From Comamonadaceae bacterium (GTDB lineage Bacteria; Pseudomonadota; Gammaproteobacteria; Burkholderiales; Burkholderiaceae), in contig CANCCJ010000008.1 in assembly GCA_947374535.1 (NCBI GenBank), forward strand, positions 1-64,000: 64,000 nt of DNA, read 5' to 3'. Shown piece by piece: positions 1-8,775 of the stretch. The notes under the pieces are model-generated. The model saw only the letters and a program-made list of their open reading frames with translations. It did not search any database and was not told the origin of the DNA. Every line of letters starts with the position of its first letter. The stretch's first letter is position 1. Both the position numbers and the translations under genes were made by a program.

Positions 1-18
1 TCACACACAGCCTTCATC

Positions 19-513
19 ATGACCCAGTGCCAAGTCGGTGTCGTCATGGGTTCCAATTCCGATTGGGACACCATGCAACATGCAGCCCAGATTCTCCAAG
101 AATTTGGCATCACTTTTGAAACCCGCGTGGTTTCAGCCCACCGCATGCCTGACGACATGTTTGCCTACGCCGAGGCCGCGCAAGGTCGCGGCTTGCGCGC
201 CATCATCGCAGGTGCAGGCGGTGCGGCGCATTTGCCCGGCATGTTGGCCGCCAAAACCATCGTGCCTGTGTTGGGCGTGCCCGTCGCGAGCAAGCATCTG
301 CAAGGCGTGGACTCTTTACACAGCATTGTGCAAATGCCTAAAGGTATTCCCGTGGCCACTTTCGCCATTGGCAATGCCGGCGCGGCGAACGCGGCTTTGT
401 TTGCGGTGGCCTTGTTGGCGTCTACTGACGGGACCTTGGCCGAGAAGCTGAAGGCCTTCCGCGCGGCGCAGACCGAAGTGGCGCGCAACATGGCTTTGCC
501 CTCACACGTATGA
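19..513 (+). CDS. purE: N5-carboxyaminoimidazole ribonucleotide mutase PurE (class I)
   Basis: PurE moves the carboxyl group of N5-CAIR to C4 to give CAIR, in de novo purine synthesis in the cytosol. The 164-residue protein has the family's usual length. The phosphate/nucleotide-binding motif GSNSDWDTM lies near residue 11, SAHRMPD near residue 40 and the glycine-rich [12 protein letters not shown] near residue 65. The stop codon overlaps the purK start (ATGA), so the two partner enzymes are translationally coupled. The start lies 18 bases from the window edge, so the promoter cannot be judged. Confidence 0.97.
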   Translation: MTQCQVGVVMGSNSDWDTMQHAAQILQEFGITFETRVVSAHRMPDDMFAYAEAAQGRGLRAIIAGAGGAAHLPGMLAAKTIVPVLGVPVASKHLQGVDSLHSIVQMPKGIPVATFAIGNAGAANAALFAVALLASTDGTLAEKLKAFRAAQTEVARNMALPSHV

Positions 514-1739
514 ACGTCACTTTGAAGCCCTTGTTGCCCGGTTCGACCTTGGGCGTGTTGGGCGGTGGTCAGCTGGGCCGCATGTGGGCACATGCCGCGC
601 AACGCATGGGTTACAACACAGCGGTGCTCGACCCCGATGCACAAAGCCCCGCAGGTTTGGTAAGCCACCACCACATCCATACCGATTACTTAGACACCGC
701 AGGGTTGAAGCAACTCGCCGCCGTGTGCCAAGCGGTGACCACCGAATTTGAAAACGTACCCGCCGATGCGTTGGCGCAATTGGCCGCTACGCTGCCCGTG
801 TCGCCCGCCGCGTCGTCTGTGGCTGTGGCGCAAGACCGTGCGCGTGAGAAAGCCCACTTTGTGAAGTGCGGTGTGCCCGTGGCCCCGCATGCGGTGATTG
901 ACACGGTGGAGCACCTCGCCGCCTTGGCCGACAACCTGCTGCCTGGCATTTTGAAAACCTCCCGCATGGGCTACGACGGCAAAGGCCAGTTGCGCGTGAC
1001 TACGCGTGACGAACTGAGCGCCGGCTGGTCCAAGCTGGGCCAAGTGCCTTGTGTGCTGGAAAAAATGCTGCCTTTGGCCAGCGAATGCTCGGTCATCGTG
1101 GCGCGTGGCCGCGATGGCGCAATGGTCAATTTGCCAGTGCAACTTAACTTGCACCGCGATGGCATCTTGGCGGTGACCGAGGTGTTTGCGGGCAACGTGC
1201 CTGGAGCACTGGCGAACCAAGCCATCACCGCCGCGAAAGCCGTGGCGCAAGAGTTGAACTACGTGGGCGTGTTGTGCGTGGAATTTTTTGTATTGGCTGA
1301 TGGCGGGGATGTTGAAAGCAAGCTGGTGGTGAACGAAATCGCGCCCCGCCCCCACAACAGCGGCCACTACAGCCAAGACGCGTGCGATGTCTCACAGTTT
1401 GAGTTGCAAGTGCGGACCATGGCCGACTTGCCTTTGACGCAACCGCGCTTACACAGCCCCGCTTTCATGCTGAATTTGCTGGGCGATTTATGGTTTAAAC
1501 AATCGGGGTCAGATCAATCGGGGTCAGAATCCAATTCTTTGAAGGCCCATCCTTTGCAAGTCGAGCCCGCATGGCACCAAGTGCTGGCATTACCCGGCAC
1601 GCACTTGCACTTGTACGGCAAGCGTGAAGCGCGCGTAGGTCGCAAGATGGGTCACCTCAACATCACCGCCGCCACGCCAGAGGCCGCGCGTGCTGTGGCT
1701 TTGCAAGCGGCTGCTATTTTGGGCATTGCGCCGTTTTAA
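510..1739 (+). CDS. purK: N5-carboxyaminoimidazole ribonucleotide synthase PurK
   Basis: PurK is an ATP-grasp ligase that makes N5-CAIR from AIR, bicarbonate and ATP and hands it to PurE. Visible marks are the N-terminal GGGQLGRM dinucleotide-like loop (about residue 16), the ATP-grasp core around [12 protein letters not shown], and the metal-binding [14 protein letters not shown]. It starts inside the purE stop (ATGA overlap). Odd: residues 331-344 read [13 protein letters not shown], encoded by a 15-base tandem duplication (1500-1529) placed in frame before the C-terminal domain. This Ser/Gly-rich piece looks like a foreign insert that the protein tolerates, because the reading frame and C-terminal domain continue normally. 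Confidence 0.96.
   Translation: MNVTLKPLLPGSTLGVLGGGQLGRMWAHAAQRMGYNTAVLDPDAQSPAGLVSHHHIHTDYLDTAGLKQLAAVCQAVTTEFENVPADALAQLAATLPVSPAASSVAVAQDRAREKAHFVKCGVPVAPHAVIDTVEHLAALADNLLPGILKTSRMGYDGKGQLRVTTRDELSAGWSKLGQVPCVLEKMLPLASECSVIVARGRDGAMVNLPVQLNLHRDGILAVTEVFAGNVPGALANQAITAAKAVAQELNYVGVLCVEFFVLADGGDVESKLVVNEIAPRPHNSGHYSQDACDVSQFELQVRTMADLPLTQPRLHSPAFMLNLLGDLWFKQSGSDQSGSESNSLKAHPLQVEPAWHQVLALPGTHLHLYGKREARVGRKMGHLNITAATPEAARAVALQAAAILGIAPF
1500..1529 (+). repeat. 15-bp tandem repeat inserted in frame in purK
   Basis: Two copies of caatcggggtcaga(t/a) lie head to tail (1500-1514 and 1515-1529). The length is a multiple of three, so purK stays open. The core cggggtcaga resembles motifs I recall near REP-associated transposases in proteobacteria; that link is from memory only. 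I saw no other copy in this window. Confidence 0.8.
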
Positions 1740-1745
1740 GCATCC

Positions 1746-2774
1746 ATGATTCTTGACGGTCAATCCCCCCAAGCCATCGCTTTAGCTGCACAAGCTTTGC
1801 AGCGTGGCGACTTGTTGGGGCTGCCCACCGAGACGGTCTACGGTTTGGCCGCGGATGCTGGCAACGACGCCGCCGTGGCCAAAATTTTTGAAGCCAAAGG
1901 CCGCCCTGCCAACCACCCGCTCATCGTGCATGTGGCCAACGCGCAAGGCGTGCACCGCTTTGCCAGCCATGTCCCTGACTTTGCTCAAAAACTCATGGCT
2001 GCTTTTTGGCCCGGACCTTTGACGCTCATCTTGCCGCGCCGCTCAGAAGTGGCTGCTGTGGCCGCCGGTGGGCAAAACTCGGTGGGCCTGCGTTGCCCCT
2101 CACACCCAGTGGCTCATGCCGTGTTGCAAAGCGCTGAAGCCTTAGGCGTGTTTGGCGTGGCCGCTCCCAGCGCCAATTTGTTTGGCCGCGTTAGCCCCAC
2201 CACGGCGGCGCATGTGGCGGGTGAGTTTGGCGAGACGTTGCTCATCATCGATGGCGGTGCGTGCGATGTGGGCATCGAGTCCACCATCGTCGACTGCACC
2301 CGCGCCGCGCCCGTGTTGCTGCGCCCTGGTGTGTTGACCCCTCAGCAGCTCAGCGCGGCGTGCGGCGTGACGGTCATCACCCCCAATGCCCCAGACGCCG
2401 ACGCGCCTCGGGCCTCGGGCACGCTGGAATCGCACTACGCGCCGAATGCCAAGGTGCAGCTGATGACTTCGGTTGAGTTGCAACACGCCATTGATGCCTA
2501 TTCAAGTGCCAGCGCGCAAGCCAGTGCCGACGGCACTGACACCGTCGCCGTGTGGTCACGCAGCCCCGTGCAAGTGCCAGCCGCCAGCGTTGCTCAGGTC
2601 AAATGGCAGCCCATGCCGCGAGTTGCGCAAGACTGCGCTTACCAACTTTTCGCCCAGTTGCGCGACTTCGATGCCCAAGGCGTCGCACGCATCTGGGTCG
2701 AAACCCCACCCGCCACCCCTGAATGGGACGGCGTGCGCGACCGCTTGACGCGGGCAGCCACACCAACTCGTTAA
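1746..2774 (+). CDS. sua5: L-threonylcarbamoyladenylate synthase, Sua5 type
   Basis: This enzyme makes threonylcarbamoyl-AMP from threonine, bicarbonate and ATP, the first step of tRNA t6A37 synthesis. The N-terminal YrdC domain (about residues 10-205) shows GLPTETVYGLAADA and the KGRPANHPL nucleotide-binding segment. At 342 residues it carries the extra C-terminal Sua5 domain (from about residue 225, SHYAPNA linker), so it is the long form rather than TsaC. It starts six bases after purK and is probably co-transcribed. TsaB, a later enzyme of the same pathway, lies 3 kb downstream at 5637. Confidence 0.94.
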   Translation: MILDGQSPQAIALAAQALQRGDLLGLPTETVYGLAADAGNDAAVAKIFEAKGRPANHPLIVHVANAQGVHRFASHVPDFAQKLMAAFWPGPLTLILPRRSEVAAVAAGGQNSVGLRCPSHPVAHAVLQSAEALGVFGVAAPSANLFGRVSPTTAAHVAGEFGETLLIIDGGACDVGIESTIVDCTRAAPVLLRPGVLTPQQLSAACGVTVITPNAPDADAPRASGTLESHYAPNAKVQLMTSVELQHAIDAYSSASAQASADGTDTVAVWSRSPVQVPAASVAQVKWQPMPRVAQDCAYQLFAQLRDFDAQGVARIWVETPPATPEWDGVRDRLTRAATPTR

Positions 2775-2803
2775 ACTAGCGAGCTACTCAAAGAGAGCCT
2801 GTG

Positions 2804-3838
2804 ATGAACCCAATATTTAGCCGAACTTTTAAAGCCCTTTGCGCCGTTGCCGTGGTGGCATTGCTGTCCGCATGTGGGGCGAGTAGCACGGTGAGTCCTT
2901 TTGCGCCAACGCGCGTGATTGGGTTGGGGGATGGCTATAACGATGTGGGTTCCGTTGGAGGCCCGTTCACAGTTAGAGGCACGAATGAGGTGGCCACGGT
3001 TGTTGAACAACTGGCGGCTTATTTTGGCGTGGGGTCTGCGGGAACATTCACATCAGGAACGGCTGCTCTTCCATCGACTGGCATTTTTAGCTATGCAGTA
3101 GCTGGCTCGACCATCAGTGGCGGTTCAGGCACTCACTCACTTGAAGAGCAAATTAGCATGGCCATCGCAGGTGTGGGTGGTAGTTTTTCAGACACAGACT
3201 TGATCGTTGTCACTGCAGGAACGTGGGACATCGTGAACAGAACAGATGCAAGTCAGGTGACACGAGATGCCTATGTGTCACTGATTGAATCGTTGGTTGC
3301 CCACAACGCAAAACATGTGCTGGTCATGCAGCCGTTAGAAGTTGCGACAACACCCTTTGGATACGCGTCCGGAAGTTACTCAGCAACGGCGGCTGGTGAT
3401 TTCACCAATTATGCAAAGGCCGTTTTGCAACACTATGTCTCGACTCAGGGGCTCACGTTCAACCCTATTATTTTCGGAGCAGCAGGCTTGTCTTCGGACT
3501 TTAATATTTACACCTCAGTCAGTCCTGCCACGGTTGGCATATTTTCTGCTGTTAGCGGCAATAGCGTTGTTTATCCTTCATTTACAGCCACAAATGGGAC
3601 GAGTGTTCCGTATTGCATAAATTCGGCACAAACCCCAGCCTACACAGCCACAGCAACCAGCTTATCGATTATCAGTAACAGCACCGCTTTTAGTGGTTGT
3701 TCCACAATTAACGGTGACACCACAAACACGACGAACTACGACACCACGTTGTTCGCAGATGGCCTCAACCTGACGCCAGCTGGTAACCGTTGGGTCGCTG
3801 GTTATTTGTACAACGCCACAGCCCAAGGCTGGCGTTAA
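2804..3838 (+). CDS. Lipoprotein with a degenerate SGNH/GDSL-hydrolase fold
   Basis: The 344-residue protein starts with a lipoprotein signal (lipobox LLSAC, Cys24). The ATG at 2804 is preferred over GTG at 2801 because AAGAGAG lies seven bases upstream. The body follows the GDSL-esterase plan: block I GLGDGYNDVGS, block II FSYAVAGSTISGG, block III VTAGTWDI and C-terminal block V FADGLNLTPAGNRWVA. The catalytic residues are replaced: the Ser of GDS is Gly44, the Asn of GxND is Trp141 and the His of DxxH is Asn322. It therefore looks like a membrane-anchored pseudoenzyme, perhaps a binding protein. Its stop shares bases with the convergent SemiSWEET stop. No partner gene is obvious. Confidence 0.72.
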   Translation: MNPIFSRTFKALCAVAVVALLSACGASSTVSPFAPTRVIGLGDGYNDVGSVGGPFTVRGTNEVATVVEQLAAYFGVGSAGTFTSGTAALPSTGIFSYAVAGSTISGGSGTHSLEEQISMAIAGVGGSFSDTDLIVVTAGTWDIVNRTDASQVTRDAYVSLIESLVAHNAKHVLVMQPLEVATTPFGYASGSYSATAAGDFTNYAKAVLQHYVSTQGLTFNPIIFGAAGLSSDFNIYTSVSPATVGIFSAVSGNSVVYPSFTATNGTSVPYCINSAQTPAYTATATSLSIISNSTAFSGCSTINGDTTNTTNYDTTLFADGLNLTPAGNRWVAGYLYNATAQGWR

Positions 3839-4110
3839 CGCTGTGTAGATGCCTTGCGCCCAAAGCGCAAGCGCATCACCAAAATACTCGCGGCCAAGAT
3901 CAAGGTGATCACGTTGGCAATCACCACGGGCCAGGCTTCGATCAGCAAGCCGTAGGCCAACCACAGCGCAATGCCGAAGGTGAATGCGCTGTACATCCCT
4001 AACGAAATGCCGCTCACATGGCGGGTCTTGAAGGTCAGCCACGCTTGCGGCACAAAGCTCGCGGTGGTCAAAGAAGCGGCGGCATAGCCGACCCATTCGG
4101 TGTGGTTCAT
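3835..4110 (-). CDS. SemiSWEET/PQ-loop family small sugar transporter
   Basis: The 91-residue membrane protein has three predicted helices, the size of one SemiSWEET triple-helix bundle that works as a dimer. The PQ motif is in helix 1 (TASFVPQAWLTFKTRHVSGIS). The turn VSGISLGMY and the helices after it match the family. Substrates are mono- or disaccharides in characterised members; here the substrate is unknown. It lies upstream of dacB in the minus direction, 15 bases after the dacB stop, so the two may share a transcript. Its own stop overlaps that of the lipoprotein gene on the other strand. Confidence 0.82.
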   Translation of the reverse strand: MNHTEWVGYAAASLTTASFVPQAWLTFKTRHVSGISLGMYSAFTFGIALWLAYGLLIEAWPVVIANVITLILAASILVMRLRFGRKASTQR

Positions 4111-4125
4111 TCCAGACTTTCAAAG

Positions 4126-5604
4126 TTAGGGCTGCTTAGCGGCCCAGTCAATCATCGCGTCCAGTGCAGGGCGTGCGGCGTTGGCATTAGCGTGGTGCAA
4201 GATGGCCACCACGATCAAGCGCTTGCCGCTGCCCGTGTCTACAAATCCAGCCACACCCGCCACATCGCGCAAGCTGCCAGTTTTTAAGTGGGCGCTGGCC
4301 TGTGCTTTGCTGCGTTTCATCGTGCCGTCTAGGCCGGTGACGGGCAGCGAACTCATCAATTCAGACATGGTGGGCGAGGTCCACGCCACTTGCAGCAAAC
4401 GCGCCAAGGCTTGTGCGCTGATGCGCTCGTCGCGGCTCAGGCCCGAGCCGTTGTCAAACGTGGGCATGTCGCCGCCCACGCGCTCGCGCCACCAGCGTTG
4501 CATCACTTCGCGTGACGCGTCAAAGCTGCCCACACCGCTTTGTTGTTGGCTCAGCGTGAGGAACACATGCTGCGCCATCACGTTGTTGCTGTATTTGTTG
4601 ATGTCACGGATGGTCTCGGCCAACGTGGCGGACTCCACGGTGAACGCGGGCTGCAAGTTGTCTGGCACGCTGCCTTCGCGGACTTGGCCGCTCACGTGAC
4701 CGCCGAGTTGTTGCCACATGCCGGCGATGGCGCGTTGCGCAAATTGCTGGGGTGCTGCGTAGGCGATGGGCCACATCTTTTCGCCACACACGGCGGGGAA
4801 GGTGCCTGCAAAGCGCACGCGCATAGGGTCGGTCCAGTCAGCCCGCAAAGCACTGCGGTAGTCGCTGCAGTCGCCATTGCTCAGTGGCACAGTAGCTGGG
4901 AACTGCACGCCCGCGAGTGGCGGCTCAATCTGCACACGCGCCACGTTGGCGGTGCGGTCGGGCACAAACTGAATGAGCAACGATTTGAAGTTCAACAACA
5001 GCGCATCGGGGGCAGCGTTGTAGGGGCGCAGCGGCTCGCCATCAAAACTGGCGGCGTCACGCGGCTGTACGTCAAACGCGCTTCGGTCAAGCACGATGTC
5101 GCCTTGAATTTTTTGAATACCCAAGCCTTGGATGCGTCGCATCAAGAGCCACAAGCGTTCCACCACCAAGCGCGGGTCGCCGCTGCCGCGCACATACACA
5201 TTGCCGTGCAACACGCCGTCGCGCACAGGGCCTTCCACATACACGGGCGTGCGCCACACAAAGGCAGGGCCAAGGGTGTCCAGCGCGGCGGTGGTGGTGG
5301 TGAGCTTCATCAGCGAAGCGGGATTGACGCGCACCTGCGCTTGGTGACTCAGTCGCGGTGTGCTGCTGGCGCTTGTGTCAACCACCATCACATGGAAGTT
5401 CTCGCTCGGCACTTTGGCGCGTTGCAGCGCGGCTTGTACGTCTGGCGGTAATTGGCCGATGTCACCCGCCGTGTGTTGGGGCGGCTCGCTGCGCACGGCT
5501 TTGGAGTGGGGTGCTGCGTGTGTGTGCAAGGCGCTCACGCACATCAGAGTCAATACAAAGTGCACAAAGCCAAATCGTGAGCGGGGTAAGTGCAAGCAGG
5601 TCAT
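4126..5604 (-). CDS. dacB: D-alanyl-D-alanine carboxypeptidase/endopeptidase (PBP4)
   Basis: This periplasmic class C penicillin-binding protein trims and cleaves peptidoglycan cross-links. The 492-residue product has a signal peptide (about 1-31, ending HTHAAP), the SxxK nucleophile motif S97-LM-K100, an SNN motif (YSNNVMAQ) and LKTGSL near the C-terminus. All three active-site motifs are intact. A longer reading frame runs upstream to 5709, but ATG 5604 is chosen because it gives a clean signal peptide and has GATAAT ending six bases before it. It is divergent from tsaB with only 32 bases between the start codons. Confidence 0.93.
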   Translation of the reverse strand: MTCLHLPRSRFGFVHFVLTLMCVSALHTHAAPHSKAVRSEPPQHTAGDIGQLPPDVQAALQRAKVPSENFHVMVVDTSASSTPRLSHQAQVRVNPASLMKLTTTTAALDTLGPAFVWRTPVYVEGPVRDGVLHGNVYVRGSGDPRLVVERLWLLMRRIQGLGIQKIQGDIVLDRSAFDVQPRDAASFDGEPLRPYNAAPDALLLNFKSLLIQFVPDRTANVARVQIEPPLAGVQFPATVPLSNGDCSDYRSALRADWTDPMRVRFAGTFPAVCGEKMWPIAYAAPQQFAQRAIAGMWQQLGGHVSGQVREGSVPDNLQPAFTVESATLAETIRDINKYSNNVMAQHVFLTLSQQQSGVGSFDASREVMQRWWRERVGGDMPTFDNGSGLSRDERISAQALARLLQVAWTSPTMSELMSSLPVTGLDGTMKRSKAQASAHLKTGSLRDVAGVAGFVDTGSGKRLIVVAILHHANANAARPALDAMIDWAAKQP

Positions 5605-5610
5605 GGGCAA

Positions 5611-5616
5611 ATTATC
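5611..5616 (-). promoter_or_regulatory. -10 element of dacB, leaderless spacing
   Basis: GATAAT on the minus strand, six bases before the dacB ATG. This predicts transcription starting at the A of the start codon. No good -35 is visible. Confidence 0.55.
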
Positions 5617-5624
5617 ACGGCTGG

Positions 5625-5630
5625 GATAAT
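5625..5630 (+). promoter_or_regulatory. Extended -10 element of tsaB, leaderless spacing
   Basis: TGGGATAAT has the extended -10 form TGn-GATAAT and ends six bases before the tsaB ATG at 5637. There is no Shine-Dalgarno upstream. It lies back to back with the dacB -10 element. Confidence 0.6.
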
Positions 5631-5636
5631 CACCGC

Positions 5637-6476
5637 ATGCACACCCACCAGTGGCTGGCCCTAGAGACCAGCACCGACACCCTTTCTCTCGCGGTCGCAC
5701 GCGGCACACAAACGTGGACGCACACCAGCGCGGGCGGTGCGCTCACGTCCATGCACATGATTCCGCAAACCTTGGCGCTCTTGCAAGAAGCCGGTTTGGC
5801 CCTGACCGATTTGCAAGCCATCGTGTTTGGCCGTGGGCCGGGCGCGTTCACGGGCTTGCGCACGGCGTGCTCGGTGGCGCAGGGCTTGGCCTTTGGTGCG
5901 AATTTGCCCGTGTTGCCGATTGACACCTTGTTAGCCGTGGCCGAAGAGGCGCGTGCCGCCACTGGCGCAATGGGTGCTGCGTCCGTGACCCGCGTGCTGG
6001 CTGTGATGGATGCGCGCATGGCGCAGGTGTATGTGGCGGCGTATGAGTTCACGCCTCACGCGGCCCACACAGCCAATTCTGGCGAAGCCGAAACGACGGG
6101 CCTGTCAGGCACTTGGCGTTGCGTGCAAGCCCCCGAGCTGCACAGCCCCGAGTCGCTGAGCTGGCCCGCTGCGTGGGCACAAGACAGCTTCATCGCCGCT
6201 GGCAACGCATGGCCCGTGTACGCAGGCCTTTGGCCCGTTGCGCTGACCGCGCCACAACGCGTGGCCTTGCCCACCGCCGCCGCCCTGCTGCGCTTGGCCC
6301 CCGCTGCGTGGGCTTCAGGTGCCGCCGTGCCGCCCGAAGAAGCGCTGCCACTCTACATTCGCGACAAAGTGGCGCAAACCACGGACGAGCGCATGCATAT
6401 CAAAGCGCAGCAAGCTGCGCTTGCTGACCCTGAGGCGCAATTGGCTCAGGCCGCTTCATCGACAATCAAACCTTAA
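5637..6476 (+). CDS. tsaB: tRNA threonylcarbamoyladenosine biosynthesis protein TsaB
   Basis: TsaB is the ASKHA-fold scaffold partner of TsaD/TsaE in the last step of t6A37 formation in the cytosol. The 279-residue product begins with the nucleotide-fold strand HQWLALETSTDTLSLAV. The family loop GRGPGAFTGLRTACSVAQGLAF lies near residue 63, followed by LPIDTLLAVAEEA. The frame stays open far upstream, but that part is antisense to dacB. ATG 5637 matches the family N-terminus and the -10 spacing. It probably leads an operon tsaB-rimI-udg-pyrF, although pyrF also has its own promoter. The tsaB-rimI adjacency is common in proteobacteria. Confidence 0.94.
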   Translation: MHTHQWLALETSTDTLSLAVARGTQTWTHTSAGGALTSMHMIPQTLALLQEAGLALTDLQAIVFGRGPGAFTGLRTACSVAQGLAFGANLPVLPIDTLLAVAEEARAATGAMGAASVTRVLAVMDARMAQVYVAAYEFTPHAAHTANSGEAETTGLSGTWRCVQAPELHSPESLSWPAAWAQDSFIAAGNAWPVYAGLWPVALTAPQRVALPTAAALLRLAPAAWASGAAVPPEEALPLYIRDKVAQTTDERMHIKAQQAALADPEAQLAQAASSTIKP

Positions 6477-6503
6477 CTTTCTTCCTGCACCTTGGCACGC
6501 CCG

Positions 6504-6968
6504 ATGACCGCTGTTTTGAAACCCGAAGTACGCCTAGAGCCGCTCACTGAAGCGTTGCTTGACGACGTGCTGCGCATCGAAAACAGTGCCTACGCCCACC
6601 CGTGGACGCGTGGCAACTTTGCCGACTCGCTCAAGTCGGGCTACCAGTTGCTGGCGCTGATGGGTGGCAGCACTGTGATTGGCTACTTCGTTGCCATGGA
6701 GGTGGTGGATGAAGTGCACTTGCTCAACATCACGGTAGCGCCCGCGTTTCAGGGTCAAGGCTTCGGCGTGTTGATGCTCGACGCGTTGTCGGTGTGGGCG
6801 CGCAGCCGTCACGCCCAAAGGCTGTGGCTGGAAGTGCGCGTGGGCAATACCCGCGCCATGCAGGTCTACGAGCGTTATGGCTATCGGCCTGTGGGCGAGC
6901 GCAAAAACTATTACCCCGCTGACCACGGACAACGCGAGCACGCGGTGGTCATGTCGCTGAAGCTGTAA
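6504..6968 (+). CDS. rimI: Ribosomal protein S18-alanine N-acetyltransferase RimI
   Basis: RimI is a GNAT-fold enzyme that transfers acetyl from acetyl-CoA to the N-terminal alanine of ribosomal protein S18. The 154-residue protein shows the RimI start pattern (IENSAYAHPWTRGNFADSL), the acetyl-CoA pyrophosphate loop in VAPAFQGQGFGVLML, the LEVRVGNTRAMQVYERYGY helix and a final NYYPADHGQREHAVVM. An upstream in-frame TTG (6492) is possible, but ATG 6504 fits the family better. It sits 27 bases after tsaB. Confidence 0.92.
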   Translation: MTAVLKPEVRLEPLTEALLDDVLRIENSAYAHPWTRGNFADSLKSGYQLLALMGGSTVIGYFVAMEVVDEVHLLNITVAPAFQGQGFGVLMLDALSVWARSRHAQRLWLEVRVGNTRAMQVYERYGYRPVGERKNYYPADHGQREHAVVMSLKL

Positions 6969-6979
6969 GCTTGCTGCCT

Positions 6980-7906
6980 ATGACAGACACCCTGCACCTT
7001 GACAAACGCCAACGCGCCATGCTGGCTGAGATGGATGTGCGCGTGTGGTCGCCCATGTCTGAAGTTGCTGTCATGGGCGCGCCTGCGGTGGAAACTTTGG
7101 CGGCGGACACCTCTGCCGCAGTCCCCGCCCCCGCAGAAGCGGTAATGCAAGCCCACGCCGATGAAGCGCAAAGCTTCGCCGCTGCCAGTGAGTTGGCTAC
7201 ACAAGCGATTGCCAACGCCGCGGGCTACGAGCAAGCCGCGCGTCAAATGACCGCGCCGATCATCATTCAACGCCCCGAAGGCATTGACCAAATGGGTTGG
7301 TCTGCCTTGCACGCCACAGTGTCAAGTTGCCAAGCTTGCACGCTATGCGGTTCGCGCCAGAACACTGTGTTTGGTGTGGGCGCACCAGCGGTGCAAGGCG
7401 AAACGCCGCAGGTCGATTGGCTCATCGTGGGCGAGACACCGGGAGAAGATGAAGACCGCCAAGGCGAACCCTTTGTGGGACAAGCCGGCAAGCTGCTTGA
7501 CAACATGTTGGGCGCGATGAAGCTCTCACGCACGGGCGTTCGTACCCCAGAGGGCGGCGGCGTGTACATCGCCAACGTGCTTAAGTGCCGCCCACCCGGC
7601 AATCGCAACCCCAAGCCCGAGGAAGTGGCGCAGTGCCTGCCTTACCTTGAGCGCCAAGTGGCCTTGCTCAAACCCAAAATGATTTTGGCCATGGGCCGCT
7701 TTGCGGTGCAGGCTTTGCTGCGGGACTCCGTGCCTGAGGTGGATGGCACGCCACTGGGCAAGCTACGTGGCCGCGTGCATCAATACCAAAACGTGCCCGT
7801 GGTGGTGACGTATCACCCCGCCTACGTGCTGCGCAACTTGCCTGAGAAGGCCAAGGTGTGGGCTGATCTGTGTTTGGCGATGGCGCACCTCAAGGGCAGT
7901 GAGTAA
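6980..7906 (+). CDS. Uracil-DNA glycosylase, family 4 (4Fe-4S type)
   Basis: This base-excision repair enzyme removes uracil from DNA. After a variable Ala-rich N-terminus (about residues 1-100) come the cluster ligands [10 protein letters not shown], motif [23 protein letters not shown], then [13 protein letters not shown] and a C-terminal HPAYVLRN. These fit family 4 UDG with an iron-sulfur cluster. The product is 308 residues, longer than thermophile enzymes because of the N-terminal extension. ATG 6980 is preferred over TTG 6971. It starts 11 bases after rimI and is likely in the same operon. The fusion of tsaB-rimI with this gene is frequent in Burkholderiales as far as I recall. Confidence 0.92.
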   Translation: MTDTLHLDKRQRAMLAEMDVRVWSPMSEVAVMGAPAVETLAADTSAAVPAPAEAVMQAHADEAQSFAAASELATQAIANAAGYEQAARQMTAPIIIQRPEGIDQMGWSALHATVSSCQACTLCGSRQNTVFGVGAPAVQGETPQVDWLIVGETPGEDEDRQGEPFVGQAGKLLDNMLGAMKLSRTGVRTPEGGGVYIANVLKCRPPGNRNPKPEEVAQCLPYLERQVALLKPKMILAMGRFAVQALLRDSVPEVDGTPLGKLRGRVHQYQNVPVVVTYHPAYVLRNLPEKAKVWADLCLAMAHLKGSE

Positions 7907-7912
7907 GCCTTC

Positions 7913-7918
7913 TAAAAT
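7913..7918 (+). promoter_or_regulatory. -10 element of pyrF, near-leaderless
   Basis: TAAAAT ends five bases before the pyrF ATG, with no Shine-Dalgarno between. It suggests pyrF has its own start site besides any read-through from udg. Confidence 0.5.
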
Positions 7919-7923
7919 GGGGC

Positions 7924-8775
7924 ATGACCTTTCTTGACATGCTGAGCGCCGCAGAGCGCCAAAACAATTCCATGCTCTGCGTGGGCCTTGACCCAGAACC
8001 CACCAAGTTCCCAGACCGCATCAAGGGCGACTCAAACAAGATTTACGATTTCTGTGCGGCCATCGTCGATGCCACCGCCGATTTGGTGAACAGCTTCAAA
8101 CCCCAAATCGCCTACTTTGCTGCGCACCGTGCCGAGGGCCAGTTAGAGCGTTTGATGGAACACATGCGCCGCGTCGCTCCCCATGTGCCCATCATCTTGG
8201 ACGCCAAGCGCGGCGACATTGGCAGCACGGCCGAGCAATACGCCATCGAGGCCTTTGAGCGCTACGGCGCAGACGCCGTCACCCTTTCGCCCTTCATGGG
8301 CTGGGACTCGGTGGCTCCGTATTTGAAGTACCACGGCAAAGGCGCGTTCTTGTTGTGCCGCACCTCCAACCCAGGCGGTGACGATTTGCAAAACCAACGC
8401 CTCGCTTGCGTTGAAGGCCAGCCTTTGTTGTACGAACACATTGCCAAATTGGCCCAAGGTCCTTGGAACCTCAATGGCCAATTGGGTTTAGTGGTTGGCG
8501 CGACCTACCCCAAAGAAATTGAACGTGTGCGCGAACTTGCACCCACCGTGCCTTTGCTCATTCCGGGTGTGGGCGCTCAAGGCGGCGATGCAGTGGCGAC
8601 GGTGAAGGCTGGTTTGCGCGTGGCACATGGTCCCGATGGCGAAGTGACCACTGGACCGATCATCGTCAACTCATCGCGTGCGATTTTGTATGCGTCCAAA
8701 GGCGAGGACTTTGCAGAAGCCGCACGCCGTGTGGCGATGCAAACGCGTGAAACCTTGCAGTCAGCGCGCGGGTAA
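7924..8775 (+). CDS. pyrF: Orotidine 5'-phosphate decarboxylase (type 2)
   Basis: PyrF turns OMP into UMP, the last step of pyrimidine synthesis. The 283-residue length and the motif [15 protein letters not shown] (catalytic Asp-Lys-Asp cluster) place it in the longer type 2 group. Other visible segments are CVGLDPEP at the first strand, FKPQIAYF, and the phosphate-binding [11 protein letters not shown]. Its last 15 bases overlap the convergent CYTH gene. Confidence 0.95.
   Translation: MTFLDMLSAAERQNNSMLCVGLDPEPTKFPDRIKGDSNKIYDFCAAIVDATADLVNSFKPQIAYFAAHRAEGQLERLMEHMRRVAPHVPIILDAKRGDIGSTAEQYAIEAFERYGADAVTLSPFMGWDSVAPYLKYHGKGAFLLCRTSNPGGDDLQNQRLACVEGQPLLYEHIAKLAQGPWNLNGQLGLVVGATYPKEIERVRELAPTVPLLIPGVGAQGGDAVATVKAGLRVAHGPDGEVTTGPIIVNSSRAILYASKGEDFAEAARRVAMQTRETLQSARG

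Noticed and set aside
4540..5451. 303-codon open frame antisense to dacB
   Set aside because: It is a shadow of the dacB codon pattern, rich in His, Arg and Ala, with no start signal and no domain.
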